A stretch of 64,000 bases of DNA, taken from assembly GCA_027946555.1 (NCBI GenBank), contig JAPEVC010000002.1:62001-126000 (forward strand), written 5' to 3'. The number at the start of each line of letters is the position of its first letter. The first letter of the stretch is position 1. The position numbers were made by a program, and so were the translations under genes. This stretch comes from Gnomoniopsis sp. IMI 355080 (taxonomy: Eukaryota; Ascomycota; Sordariomycetes; Diaporthales; Gnomoniaceae). Positions 47,437 to 58,807 of this stretch are shown here, one piece after another. The notes under the pieces were generated by a model. It saw only the letters and a program-made list of their open reading frames with translations. It did no database searches and had not been told where the DNA came from.

Positions 47437-48787
47437 ATGGCGAAACTCGACACACCAGTGCACTCGGATGACGACTTCGACCTGCTCTACGACGCTGAGT
47501 CTGTTAGCGACGTTAGCGACGATCGATATACCAGCGGCACGGCTTCAGTCCGGCATGACCACGTTGCCAACCCACAGAGACTCACGGGACCTCATGAGAT
47601 CCCAGTCATGCCTTATGCTGCTACCCAAAAAGACATGCCCGAAATGACGGAGAGAGCGCATGGTTCCACTGGCCCAGACGAAACTCTTTCGTCCTCTGGA
47701 ATTCCCCGACGCTCATCAGGTAGCACCAAAGGTCGAGGCAACATGATGAGTGAGGGCTTGCAGTATACGAAATCCATGTATAATAAAATGTGGAACAAGG
47801 ATGCCTTGATCGCTGTCATGGGGTAAGATGAAGTCAACCTCGCAGCGAATAAGCCTCATTACTGACTCAATAGCAGAATGACAGGGTCTGGTAAGACCAC
47901 ATTCATCTCGAAGGTCACCGGCCGTGGTGACCTTCAAATTGGCCATGACCTCACATCGTGTAAGTACTCGATTGGTCACAACACAGCTCATTCGACGTCA
48001 CTGACCATCATGACTAGGCACCAGGGACATACAGGTTGTCGAGACCCAGATCAACGGACAGACCGTGCGATTCGTTGACACTCCTGGCTTCTCAGACACG
48101 AACATGTCAGACACAGAAGTTCTGCAGATGATAGCAGACTATTTGGCCGCGGCATACAAACAGGAGATGAAACTTTCTGGCATCATCTACTTGCACCCTA
48201 TCTCCGACAACCGAGTCACGCACCATACCACTAAGAACCTCGACATGTTCCGGAAGCTCACCGGTGAGAAGAATTTAAAAAATGTGATTCTTGCCACAAG
48301 CATGTGGGACAAGGTCACGTTCGATGAGGGTGTTCGACGTGAAGAGGAGCTAAAAACCAAATTCTGGAGACTACTGACGGTGATGGGCGCCAAAACGGCA
48401 AGACACGAAGACACTGCAGAATCGGCCCGCGAGATTGCTTCTATGCTCCTTGGTAATAAGCCTTTCTACCTCCAGCTCCAGGAGGAGATGGGCAAGGATA
48501 ACAAAGCCCTCCGGGACACCGCTGCAGGTAAGGAGGTGATGATTGAACTTGTTCGTATGAAGGAGGAGCATCAGCGGGAATTGGCAGAGATGGAAAGCCT
48601 CATCAAAAGCTCTGCCAAGGAGAGTGAAAGCGTCATCGAGGCCCTGAGTGAGAATTATCAGGGAAGGTTGACTGAGTTGGAGAAGACACTGCGCGACGAG
48701 AGACAGATGAACGAGGAGGCCGTTCGATCGCTTACCGATCGTATCCAAGCACTTGAGTCGAGGGGCATGGGATGTGCGGTAATGTGA
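47437..48787 (+). CDS. AIG1-like P-loop GTPase with C-terminal CaaX box
   Basis: Exons 47437-47822, 47877-47959 and 48018-48787 give 412 residues. The 54- and 58-nt introns (GTAAGA/AGCAG, GTAAGT/ACTAG) must be removed to form GMTGSGKTTFI, because the P-loop is split by the first. Residues 1-125 are an acidic, Ser-rich, probably disordered tail. The G domain has the G1 motif above and VRFVDTPGFSD as G3; the G4 position reads TSMWDKV in place of NKxD. A long Glu/Lys coiled coil fills the last 110 residues. The protein ends GCAVM, so the last four residues, CAVM, form a farnesylation-type CaaX box. Related GTPases in plants and animals (AIG1/GIMAP) act in immunity. A membrane-anchored GTPase is inferred. 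Confidence 0.85.
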
Positions 48788-49399
48788 AATTGGTGCTCAA
48801 GTAATTTCTCAAATTTGACACGGATTGCAGTCTAAAGAGAAGCTCATCAAATTTGTAGGATAGATATGACAGATGTCCAATTGAGATGACAGCCAGCAAT
48901 ACTTTTGACTTTACCAGCTACCTAGGTACTCATCTAGACTTGCCAAATTTAGAAGCAAGACGCTAAGGAGCCTCACTTGCCGCAGCCTCGAAGTTTGTTC
49001 AGATGGTTATCATCCCGTTTCGGTCATGGTGTGAATCACATAGCTTGACATGGGCTCCCCCAAACAGGTTGGACTCGCAGAATACACCAAGATAGCGATT
49101 CAGGGTCCATGACCGACTCCATCCAATATGCTTTACCAGGCGGGTCACGGCGCCCCTGCGACAATGTCCTGAGACCTCCGGTCTCTTGGCCTTCTTCAAA
49201 ATCCAAGGTAGATACTGTTTGGTTTCATTCTTAGCCCCCAATGCCCTTCTTGAACTATACAACCGTTTGATTTTTCTTTTCTTCATAGTTTTTTCAACTT
49301 GATTGAGGCCCAAATCGATTTCATGGATAGCTCGGTCCATCGTGTCTCATTCCTCCAATTGGAGTGTTAAGAACCTGGTGTTTTTATTCCACAGCGACG
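48788..49399. other. Intergenic region
   Basis: Contains an exact TACCTAGGTA (48919-48928). No gene recognised; minus-strand frame at 48999-49340 is Lys/Arg-rich and not convincing. Confidence 0.35.
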
Positions 49400-50419
49400 A
49401 TGCTTTCTAGAAAAGCGCACTCACAGTCCTTCAAAGCGACGATTTTCCTGGTATCTATCTCGTTGAGCGTCATTCTCTACACAGGACTCGCACATCGAGA
49501 ATTCATTGCAGATCGACTTAAAACCGCGAAATTACCCGAATTGGGCAACTGGCCGGGGGTCTTCCACAAACCTACCGACAGAATTCCAAAACAAATATGG
49601 TACAAGCTGGGCCCGAAAGGCAAGACCGACGATGTTCGAGAATGGACTCAGACTTGTATCGAGCAAAATCCTGGTTATAGACATGAGTTCGTGACGGATA
49701 GCTGGGGTGACCAGTATGTGGAAAAGACATTTTCAGCGACACGTCCAGACATCGTTGAGGTCTACACGAGCCTCACCGTTCCGATCATCAAGGCCGATCT
49801 ACTTCGATATCTTCTCCTTTACGCCGAAGGGGGCGTTTATTCCGACCTCGACGTTACTTGCGAGGGTGTTCCAATGGACGAATGGGTACCCGTCGAGTAT
49901 CAACAAAATGCGAGCTTGGTGGTGGGCTGGGAATTTGATTGGCGGTTTGATGAGAATTATATCCACCAATTTGCCAGCTGGACAATCCTGTCAAAGCCGG
50001 GAGTGCACCATATGATGATGGTGATCAACGATATTGTGGAGGCGGTGCATACTGCTCGAGCGGTGAACAACGTGGCTATTAATGAGCTGACGTCCGCCAT
50101 GGTAGGAGACATTGTGGATTTCACAGGCCCGAGGAGGTTGACGCGAAGCATCATCAAAAGCCTGGAGATGACAATGCACAGACCGATTGCACGACAGGAG
50201 ATTGAAAACATTCGGGACCCGGTGCTGGTAGACAATGTTCTCATACTACCAGGATACGCATTTTCGAGCGTGGTAGAGGACTTCAGCAATCTTGAAGGTG
50301 GCCAGCCAGGACCAAGTCTGGTCAGACATCACTATGCGGGCTCATGGAAGAATGAGCACGGTGGAGAGCTGGCAAGGAGACGACCGAAGCGCAGAGACAG
50401 TCAGCCAATCATGCACTAG
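49400..50419 (+). CDS. GT32 (Och1-like) glycosyltransferase
   Basis: Start chosen at the first ATG (49400), giving 339 residues; the open frame before it has only non-ATG starts. A short basic tail is followed by one hydrophobic segment, ATIFLVSISLSVILY, a type II signal anchor, so the enzyme should face the Golgi lumen. Then come RIPKQIWYKLG, KADLLRYLLLYAEGGVYSDLDV with the DxD metal/sugar-nucleotide motif, and a C-terminal RHHYAGSWK. This order fits the GT32 family that includes alpha-1,6-mannosyltransferase Och1 and sphingolipid mannosyltransferases; which acceptor is used is unclear. Convergent with the acetyltransferase gene, 22 bp apart. Confidence 0.9.
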   Translation: MLSRKAHSQSFKATIFLVSISLSVILYTGLAHREFIADRLKTAKLPELGNWPGVFHKPTDRIPKQIWYKLGPKGKTDDVREWTQTCIEQNPGYRHEFVTDSWGDQYVEKTFSATRPDIVEVYTSLTVPIIKADLLRYLLLYAEGGVYSDLDVTCEGVPMDEWVPVEYQQNASLVVGWEFDWRFDENYIHQFASWTILSKPGVHHMMMVINDIVEAVHTARAVNNVAINELTSAMVGDIVDFTGPRRLTRSIIKSLEMTMHRPIARQEIENIRDPVLVDNVLILPGYAFSSVVEDFSNLEGGQPGPSLVRHHYAGSWKNEHGGELARRRPKRRDSQPIMH

Positions 50420-50441
50420 AATATAGACAATTCCAAGCTCC

Positions 50442-51095
50442 TTATAGCGGCCATTCGCCGCTCTCCTGTTTTCTCGCTTTGACGTTCTGCCAATCTGCCG
50501 CATCGAACTTCCATACCCATCCCTCGACCTTCTGATCCCAACTCTGTGGCCCAAAAGATTCGAATTCTTGAAGGCCTACACTCCGGATGACAGCTCTCCA
50601 GGGCTCGTTCCCCTGCGCTGTCTCGGTTCTGAATAGGCTGCAGCCCAGCTCCTCAGCTGCAAAATTCACCAGCGAACAAACAGCTTCGGTGCCTAGACCT
50701 TTTCGCCAATGCCGATGATCAAGCAACACCCCAAAATCCGTCAATTTTCTCCACTCTGGAGCTTTTGTGACAGCTCCTTCTGTCATGCCAGAGGATTCGA
50801 CCCATTCGAAGCAATTGTAGCTACCCTGTCCGATGATCTCGCCGGTTTCTTGCAAGACAATAATCAAAAATGCGTTGCTGCCTTGGGCTTGCATTTTCTT
50901 CCATCTATCGATCCTGGGTCGAAGGTTCTCCACCGTGAGCTTCTCGTCGCATGGCATGTGAGGAAAGTTTTCTGGCGTTGTGAGGAATCGATGGAGGCCT
51001 TCCGCATCGGTTTCAAGGGCTGTCCTGATGACCAGACGCGGTGAAGTGATCTCGTAGGACTCGCGATGAGATGGGGGAGATGAGGTCGTAGCCAT
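50442..51095 (-). CDS. GNAT-family N-acetyltransferase (RimJ/RimL-like)
   Basis: 217 residues from the first ATG (51095). The frame contains SPRLVIRTALETDAEGL at the start, the usual strand-helix opening of RimJ/RimL-like acetyltransferases, then GQGSYNCFEW, and the acetyl-CoA loop RKGLGTEAV followed by NFAAEELG. The C-terminus has GLQEFESFGP. It should acetylate an amine (protein N-terminus or small molecule) in the cytosol. Substrate unknown. Its stop is 22 bp from that of the GT32 gene on the other strand. Confidence 0.88.
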   Translation of the reverse strand: MATTSSPPSHRESYEITSPRLVIRTALETDAEGLHRFLTTPENFPHMPCDEKLTVENLRPRIDRWKKMQAQGSNAFLIIVLQETGEIIGQGSYNCFEWVESSGMTEGAVTKAPEWRKLTDFGVLLDHRHWRKGLGTEAVCSLVNFAAEELGCSLFRTETAQGNEPWRAVIRSVGLQEFESFGPQSWDQKVEGWVWKFDAADWQNVKARKQESGEWPL

Positions 51096-51721
51096 TGTGC
51101 TTACAGGCTCAATCAAATAGATAGAATGACATCCAGTCGGAGCCGGTATATTGCTCTCGAAAAACCTGGATGCTCTCTTAGAATTCGTAGCGACCAGAGA
51201 GTGGACTACTTGGCTCAGTCATGTCAGCGACTTTTATATCTTCGTCGTGAATCCTCCATTTGCCGGGAATGTAATACACTAGATGCATGACTCACCTCTA
51301 GGTACTGTGCTTATCGCACTAGCTATGTACAGTGTGCCCCAACAGTGAGATTGTGTATCTAGGCTCCACAGGTTAAACGTCCCTCCGAGTCCATCGAACC
51401 AGAACACTTGAACGCTCCGCCCGTGAAACTTCAAGTATCTGTCTGCGAGAGGCTTGAGGATGTGGATGGTGTTCAATCGGACGCTCACTGGGTGCAAGTT
51501 GCAGCTCAGCTCTGAACTGAGTTGGAATCTGAACGTCAGCAGGAACCCAACGGGTGCACCTGCAGCCACGGAAGAGTCCAGTCTGAATTGTGGTGGAAAG
51601 GCAACACATCTGCACCACACTTCATTTCTCATAATATGCAACATCATACATCTCTCAAGTGCTGCCAATGCTCTATGCGAATACCAATGCTCACCTAGGT
51701 ACTCAACCAATATTCCCACCC
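51096..51721. other. Intergenic region
   Basis: 3' flank of CTF18 and promoter of the acetyltransferase gene. One-mismatch copy of the TACCTAGGTA palindrome at 51692-51701. No gene recognised. Confidence 0.35.
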
Positions 51722-54700
51722 CTAAAATCCTCGGAGAAACTCCTCCAAGGGAAGAGGTTTCTTTACCGCATTATTCAATCCTTCATGAAACGTGACCCAC
51801 ACCTGGTTCGCAGCTGGCTCGTCAGCCTTGGCCTGTTTGTTGCCATCTGTATCATACAGCGGCACCTCCACAACGACGCGCCCAAAGAAGTCCCTTTTGA
51901 CGAGTGTGGCGGGTGCGCTTGGCGGCTGCTTTTTCTGGCCTGCATTCTCCTTGTCGTCGTGTGTATGTGGTTTGACGACCGGAATATCGCCAATCGGCCC
52001 GCCAGCTGAGAAACGGGCACGAGCGGCGGCCGTGTCGCGAAGGGCAATGGCCTTCTGGAGTTCCTGGTCCAGCACTTGACGGACTGCATAGCGCACTGGA
52101 ATCTGCGTGGCCAGGACGTGCGCGCCTGCAGTCTCGTAAGTGGAGAGCAAGTCCAGGTCCCTGAGGTATCCCTTTGTTAGCAACACCATTTTCATATGTT
52201 AAGAGTCATATCGGGACTTACGGGTCCAGCCTGTACACCCACTGAGCCCGCCCACCAACAGACGGATTGGTCTCTTCGATTTTGCCCTTCACCACGGAAA
52301 TGCCAACCTCAGCCAGAACCTCAGCGGCCCTACGAACCATATCCTTTTCAGTCTCTCGTCGAACACTTGCAATGGAGCCTGTGTCTTTACCCCCGCTTAT
52401 TACAACAGGCTTCACATCGGGAGAGACCAGTCGTACGAGGTATGGCATGAAGTCGGTGGCGATATCCTCCGGACTACGGAATGCCCGCATCAACACTGGT
52501 GGTAATTGCCCCTGGAGCCCCTGAAGGATCGCTCGATTCTGCTTCTCTGTCTCATAGGCAGTGTAGTCGGCACGAGGTCCTGTAAAAGGTAATGGAGCAG
52601 CTTCTCCGTCACCTTCTGCGGCCCGCCATTGCTTCTCGTAACCGGTATTGGTGTTTGACCGGTGTGGACTGGCGAAAAGATGGTGGCAAGCCAGTACTGG
52701 CTGGCTCAAGTATGGCGCAAGCTCCCACTCTTGGCTGGCGTAGATACGCGAAGAGCAGGTGTCGTGAAAGTGGAGCCATTCATACGCTTCGTCAGGTTTA
52801 GAGAGGTAGGAGTCGTCATTGAACTCGCGATTTGGGTACTCTGAAAAGATCTCCGTCATGATCCGTTCCACCTCTCCACTGGTGTCTACCATCTCCCGCA
52901 AACGTTCCATCGCGTGTTTCTTCAGATGTTCGCTAAAGCCGAGTTGGGCCTTTGGTTGCTCATGTCGCGTCTTCTTGTCAAAGCTCACGTCTGCTTGTCG
53001 GGGAAAGCCAGCACCTTCTTGGAACACTCGGCTAACGACTTCTTTCGTACCACCTCTGCCTATACCCCTTGCACCGCCGCCACCATGTTGTAAATTCTGA
53101 AGCATGTTCTTGTCAACCCACTGGCGAGTGAGCTGCACGGTTCCTGGTGTGTGGGTAGCCTTCAGTCGTCCAGCAACCCATTCACCAACGACCATCACAC
53201 CTCGAAGGTCACCCTCCGCTCCGCTCTCAGCGCCTCGCTTGGCATCAAGACCATTGGACATGCCCCACGCGGCCTCGCAAAGTTTTCGGGCGGCATCCTT
53301 CTCACATGGAATCCCTTCCTTCTCGAAAACAGCCCTCAGTCGACCGACAACAGCTTCAATTGACGGTTTGCCAACTCGTATGACTTCAGCGAGTCCTGAC
53401 TGCCTGAGTGGCCGTAGGGATGGATGATAAACGTCATTGCAAATGAGAATCAGGGGTCTCATTTGCCGGAAATCATCGCCCTTCTTCTTCCTCCGCGTCG
53501 TAGGTATCGACGCGGACATACTATTCTTCTGGTCCGTCAAAATGAGATCTGTGAGAGCTTTGATAAACCCGCCCTCTCCTGTGCCTCCAGACCCCGTCGT
53601 CACTCCATCGACTTCATCCACCACAACACAGACTGGACGTGCGACCTTGGCCTTCTCGCCAGGCTTTGTCTTGGTATGCTCTACGGTCTTGACGCTCTCT
53701 GTACCCAAACTAGTCCTTATGCGGCCCTTGACAACGTTCTGACTCCGATCGTCGCTGGCATTGATCTCCATGACTTCATAGCCGGCCTGTCGCGCGCACA
53801 CATGTGCCAATGTTGTCTTGCCTAGGCCTGGCGGTCCTGTCAACAAGAGAATCTTCCTTTGTGGCTTCTCCTCTTCTTCTTGCTGCTCTTGACGCTTTCT
53901 CGAAGCGACTGATTTCTGTTTTGCTGCGTGTGGAAATACGATCGGGTCCCAGTGTTTCAACCAGCGTAGCACTTGTCGGTTTGTGAAGTCATCGCCAACG
54001 AGATCCATAAAGTTTCGGGCTCGGTATTTCTCGGTCCACAGCAATGTCTTCTTTGGCTTCTTCAAATTTGCAGATCGATCCTCCACAGATTTCACGACAT
54101 GCGACGCACTGTCCCGCGTCTGGCCAGTCTGGCCCGCTGCCCGTATCTCCTCTTGCGCTGTCCTGACAAGTTGGTGGATGTCTATTCCGTAATATGCTCG
54201 TCTTGCCCGTCCCTCCTTTGTCTTTGATCTCTCTGCAATCATATCCTTGTAGGAAGTGTTGACCGTGGGTTTGCGCTTCAAGAGGCCATCTGATTTGCCT
54301 GAACATGTTACAAAGGCATAACCGTCACGTCCAAGCCTTGTTTGTGCATACGGAGGTGCATTGGTCGGCGTATGAGCCCGCTCAAAGAATCGTGCGTATC
54401 TTGCTTCTTCTTCTTCGTCTGGGATATTGAGAAGCTCTTGGGGCTGAGCATCCGGGATATCGATAGAACCATCTTGCCTGCTTTGCGTCTCTTCTGTTTG
54501 CGTCGTGCCATCTGGGACTGTCCTTGGATCCTCGAGCATGGCCCGTTTGGCGCTTGGTTCCTCATTTAGATCGTCTTCGTCGGAGCTGTCTTCGACTAGG
54601 AAGCCGCCCCTGACTTTCGGCCTTGCTGGCTCCTTAGGCGCATTCCGAGGCGGTGGTGGGCGCTTCATTGGCACCGCGGGCGAGGAGATGGGCGGATACG

Positions 54701-54725
54701 CGATGGGTGACGACGGCGCGGCCAT
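51722..54725 (-). CDS. CTF18: Ctf18, large subunit of alternative clamp loader
   Basis: Exons 54725-52222 and 52160-51722 give 980 residues; the 61-nt intron (GTAAGT to CCTCAG) restores RLDPDLDLLSTYE. Ctf18-RFC (with Dcc1, Ctf8 and Rfc2-5) loads or unloads PCNA and supports sister-chromatid cohesion and the replication checkpoint. The N-terminal 230 residues are Pro/acid-rich. Then follow LLWTEKYR (conserved entry), the Walker A GPPGLGKTTLAH, EINASDDRS and Walker B VVVDEVDG, followed by LICNDVYHPSLRPLR in sensor 1. The C-terminus ends RYAVRQVLDQEL and VWVTFHEGLNNAVKKPL, which fits the Ctf18 tail. No frame damage. Overall identification is firm. Confidence 0.96.
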
Positions 54726-56159
54726 TGCGTGGCATGTGACGAAAATTAAGGCCTTCTAGTAGTTCCAATCAATATCGCAGAGACTGGCGGGTTTTTGTCC
54801 TGGTGTGGCGGCAAAGATGTGCTTGTGTCGGATTTAATGGTTTTGGAGACGCGTCTGCAATTAATGTCCACTTACACGCGACTTTGCAGACGACGCGAAG
54901 TTGCCAGGACCTGAACCTTGCAGCCCGCTTAGTCAGAAGACCCTTCCCAAGCCGACGACACTTCATCAGGCACTCTTTCGACTGTCTTACTCATGCACTC
55001 GTCTGTGTGTCTAATGTTGCTTGAGCTTAATTGAAAGCTGATTTCTGTTTCTCTTCTATCTATACACAGAGCTTGAACATAGCCAATGGACTACCCACGG
55101 GTCTCTATCGCGCCAAGGATCTGTGGGCGGTTCCGGACCCAAGACCCATCCGTGGATAATTTCTGGGCTTACCTAGGTATTATGCAGCTTGTTCTTCCCA
55201 GGGCTCATTGCCTTTGATTCGACGTTCAACAGTCTTTAACCAGGCCCTCATGAATGAAGAGAAAAAGTCGACTTCGGCATATGTGTTCGCGATCATCTGA
55301 ACACATCACATTGGCAATTTGTAATGGTCAAGGTTGTTCACGAACAGTAGAAGAACAGCGCCAACACTGAGGTTCTCGTCAAGACTTGGACGATTGATCT
55401 CTATAACAAGATCTCGACACCCATGCCTTCCTCTATGGTGTCAAGTGCGCCATCTTGTACATTCAAAGCTTTGTCTATTGGGAGGCTATTAGGGAAAAGG
55501 GGACCAGAAATAACTTGCCTATGCTGACTGCAGTCAGTCCCATTTTCTTTTACGGATTGATCTGGTTGTATCAGGCTCTTTAGATGGGTAAACACTGCTC
55601 CTCGTTCGTTACCGTATCAGTCAATACTACCAGCCTTTCTAGTCACCGTTCCTCTCGATGTCTCAAGGTGAAGGACTGGAAGTACCGTCCAAGCCCGAAA
55701 CGTCAGGCTGTTGCGAATGCGCATGATTTAGCTTGTTGTATTCACAAGTATATGAATTACTCTCGATTAACACTTACCTTAGATGTTTTGTTCCCAGGGC
55801 ACGTAAAACAGTCTGGAATTAGGATCGACGCCCTGAGGTCAGCGATTCCAGAGCACTCAGATAGGTCTCTAGTCTGTTTATATACGGAGTACTGACAGAC
55901 AATTATTCTTTGGCATCTTTCATCTAACCCCTCCTCCCGACATTCGCACGTTTGCCCTCCGTGTCTCCCTTCAAGGTCCGACCGTCACCCCCACATAGTC
56001 ACTGTTTACATTGATAGCCTCGCCTGGCAGAATTTCCCCACGTACCCCGGTCATTGACCCAGGTTGATGCCGGGATCTTATCGAACGAGCCTCTCCATAT
56101 ATCGAAGGGTACAGAGTATAGAGTTCCATTTGCACTTGCAACTCAACTCCGTCTTTCTT

Positions 56160-56525
56160 CATACTTCTTTCTCACTCACTCATTCACTCACTCGGAAACC
56201 CATCCATAAGCCAACATCGTAGAACAGATTGCCGTTGCTAAGCAAATCGTCAGACAAAACTTTTCATCCAAAAAGGGGCACTCAAACTGGAGGCACTTTG
56301 CATCCCAACTTCTTCCTTTTCATACTTCTCTCTCACTCACTCAACCCCGGCACTCACTTAGTCACAGAACGACCCCTACATGCACCATCGTCATAAACCA
56401 GGTTGACCTTGATCACGAACAAGTTCAGAAAAACCAACCCATCTACAAAAGGGCACTTGAAGTGAGTTCCACTTTGCAACCCAACTTCTTCCTTTTCATA
56501 CTTCTTTCTTACTCACTCAAGCATA
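56160..56525. repeat. Three imperfect CT-rich repeat units
   Basis: The segment CATACTTCTYTCTYACTCA recurs at 56160, 56321 and 56497, 161 and 176 bp apart. Units 2 and 3 also share the preceding ACTTTGCAWCCCAACTTCTT, and units share CAAAAGGGGCACT-like text. The copies are diverged. Confidence 0.7.
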
Positions 56526-58390
56526 CACCCGCGCACGACCCTACCCTTTCTCGTCTGCACTCGTTCGCTTTTTCTTCAAACCCAACCAAGACAGACACTC
56601 TTTCTCCTCTTCAGAGTACGTCATATCACACTCGTCTATTTAAGAACTGCTATACTCACCACGTGCCGTACAAAAAGACTTGTGTTGGTATTTCGACATC
56701 TCAGGTAGAAGCAATACGTCGTTGTACTCAGTGACAATTTTCCCGAGGTAAGTTCATGACCCAGACTATTCCACTTCGGACTCTCTACCCCATGGAAGAC
56801 GACATTGAGACGACCACGGCTCCCTCAGAGTACCGCTTGTGGCTGGTGAGCTGGTCCGGGTAACGATTTTTGGTCTCTGTCAACGCGCAACCTTGCGTGA
56901 AACGGCCATATTGCTTCTGGAAACGTCTTTTTCTTTTCGTCCCAAACGCCGACACCAGTGATAGAAATCACAATCATGTCATGGAGGCAACCCAGCCTGG
57001 AGGTTGTAGCAAGCACAGATGGCTATCCAATGGATTCATCTTCTGGCTTCAAGGTTCTCCAACCTTGGGACAACTTCCATAGGATGGATGGGTCTCTATT
57101 GACAAGCGTCGAAGCACAACACATTATCAACGACAAGAAAATCATTCATGAACAAATCTTTCCTGGAGCTATTTGCCTGACTGTCCAGTGGACTCGCCTC
57201 ATAATATCTCGAAAACATTTTCCCCCGCCTTGTGTAGACTTTGGCTGGTCTCTCTTCAGTCGAATACCCAGGATTGCAGGTTCCAGAGCAAGCACGAGCC
57301 TGTTCCCAAGATCAAGTCAATTTCAAGTGGCAATCTATTGGACTTATTTGTGGTGGATTTTGTATCCAACCTCCAGAGGTGCGGGGTCCCACTTTCACTT
57401 ACCACACAACAACAGGTCGCACCCATTTTTCAATCAGGTAAGTAAAAGGGGAGCATCATAACCTGGTAGTCCAGTGAACTTGCTCCCTGGTCTCTTGGAC
57501 AAGCATTGACATATACAGAAGCTTGTTCACCTTTTCCCATTATCTCTCAATATTCTGGTAATCACAGTCCCTTCACAGTATTTCTGGTCATTGCACTTCA
57601 GCCAATGATGCCACAACTTCACTAGTGTTACAATTGACAGACAAACCGCCACAATTTGGAATTCCAAAATCATCAACATCTCCTTCAGGGTCAGAAACTA
57701 TGCCTGTCAATGAATGTGGATCCAATGGCACATTATCAGATTGCCAGTGGCAATGCATGTGTATCCAATCCAAGGGCCTTCTACCTAGTTTTCACTTCAT
57801 ATACAGCCCCATGCAATGAGTCTGCTTTCTGGCTCTGAAATCTATGATTACGCAGTAAGGTAAGTTATGTTTCCAAGTGGCCATTAACTGGATAATGGCG
57901 GTTGGTGATACAGCAGGCTCTTCACCATGTATCCGAGTAATTGAGAACTCCAGAGGAAGTCTACTTACTTTCACAGTCCATCCCTGGAGCACCGATATCT
58001 TCCCAGTCCTATTTCTCCACGCTGTCCAGTAAATCTCCAGCTGTTGACAAGGTGGGCTGGACGCTTGAGCCTGTTAATTGAGTCACTACGACGTGTGACC
58101 CAAACTTGGTTTGCTGGAATATGGAGCATCTGTGAATTCCCAACTGCTTCGAATACTTTCAAGCGCGATCTAAACATTTACTCCCTGCCGTTCTTCCACA
58201 GCACCACGAAATTCTGGCCTATAAGGAAACATTTGAGTCTCTGGCTCGACGGCATCTTCCTGACCCGCATTTCATCTTTATTGTTTGGATCTGGCTAACA
58301 AGCTTTTCCGGTAATAGCACTTTCGAGATTGCCTCCGTAAATCTCCTCCACGATCAACTACCTCCGGCTCTTCGCTCGACAGCGCAAGCT

Positions 58391-58500
58391 GTGAGTTTAC
58401 TCTCAACTTTTCTGTTTACACTATGCCTTTCAGGGACTCAAGAGACGTCGTTTGTGTTTGTCTTTTTGCTTTAAATGCTAACTGTGATTTTCATCTTCAG
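58391..58500 (+). other. Probable 5' leader intron
   Basis: GTGAGT donor, TGCTAACTG branch and TTTTCATCTTCAG acceptor make a complete 110-nt fungal intron upstream of the ATG at 58808. Confidence 0.55.
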
Positions 58501-58566
58501 ATTTGAATTCTTTCTTTTGAAGCTCCGGATACCATCTCAGAAGCCCACCAGTGACTAAAGGCCTAG

Positions 58567-58643
58567 GTATGTCAACAACTCCAAAAGCATCTGTTTGTCT
58601 CAAGGCATTCAGACTCATCTTAACACAAGAAACCTTGTTACAG
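58567..58643 (+). other. Probable second 5' leader intron
   Basis: GTATGT donor and TTGTTACAG acceptor, 77 nt apart, in the leader of the same gene. Confidence 0.45.
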
Positions 58644-58807
58644 TTGATCACCTGGCACTTTACGACGACTCCTGATCATTCTCGTTCTCTACGCCGTCCT
58701 TAACCTCCACTTCTGTATCCGGGAACGAAGTTCCCTACACACTCACTTATTTTGACATAAAGCCCTGAATTGAACATCGGCTGACTATTGGAACAAGTAC
58801 CGTCTCA

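Larger units (their letters stand above)
54726..58807. promoter_or_regulatory. 4 kb non-coding region with probable long leader
   Basis: No convincing gene. An exact TACCTAGGTA lies at 55170-55179. CT-rich imperfect repeats run 56140-56540. From about 56.7 kb on, C/T-rich text with many GTAAGT-like sites suggests a transcribed 5' leader of the downstream gene. Two likely leader introns are at 58391-58500 and 58567-58643. Frames of 60-167 codons here (e.g. 56958-57461) have no motif and look like chance. Confidence 0.4.

Noticed and set aside
56958..57461. 167-codon frame in the 4 kb leader region
   Set aside because: No motif, mixed composition, many splice-like sites; fits untranslated leader better.
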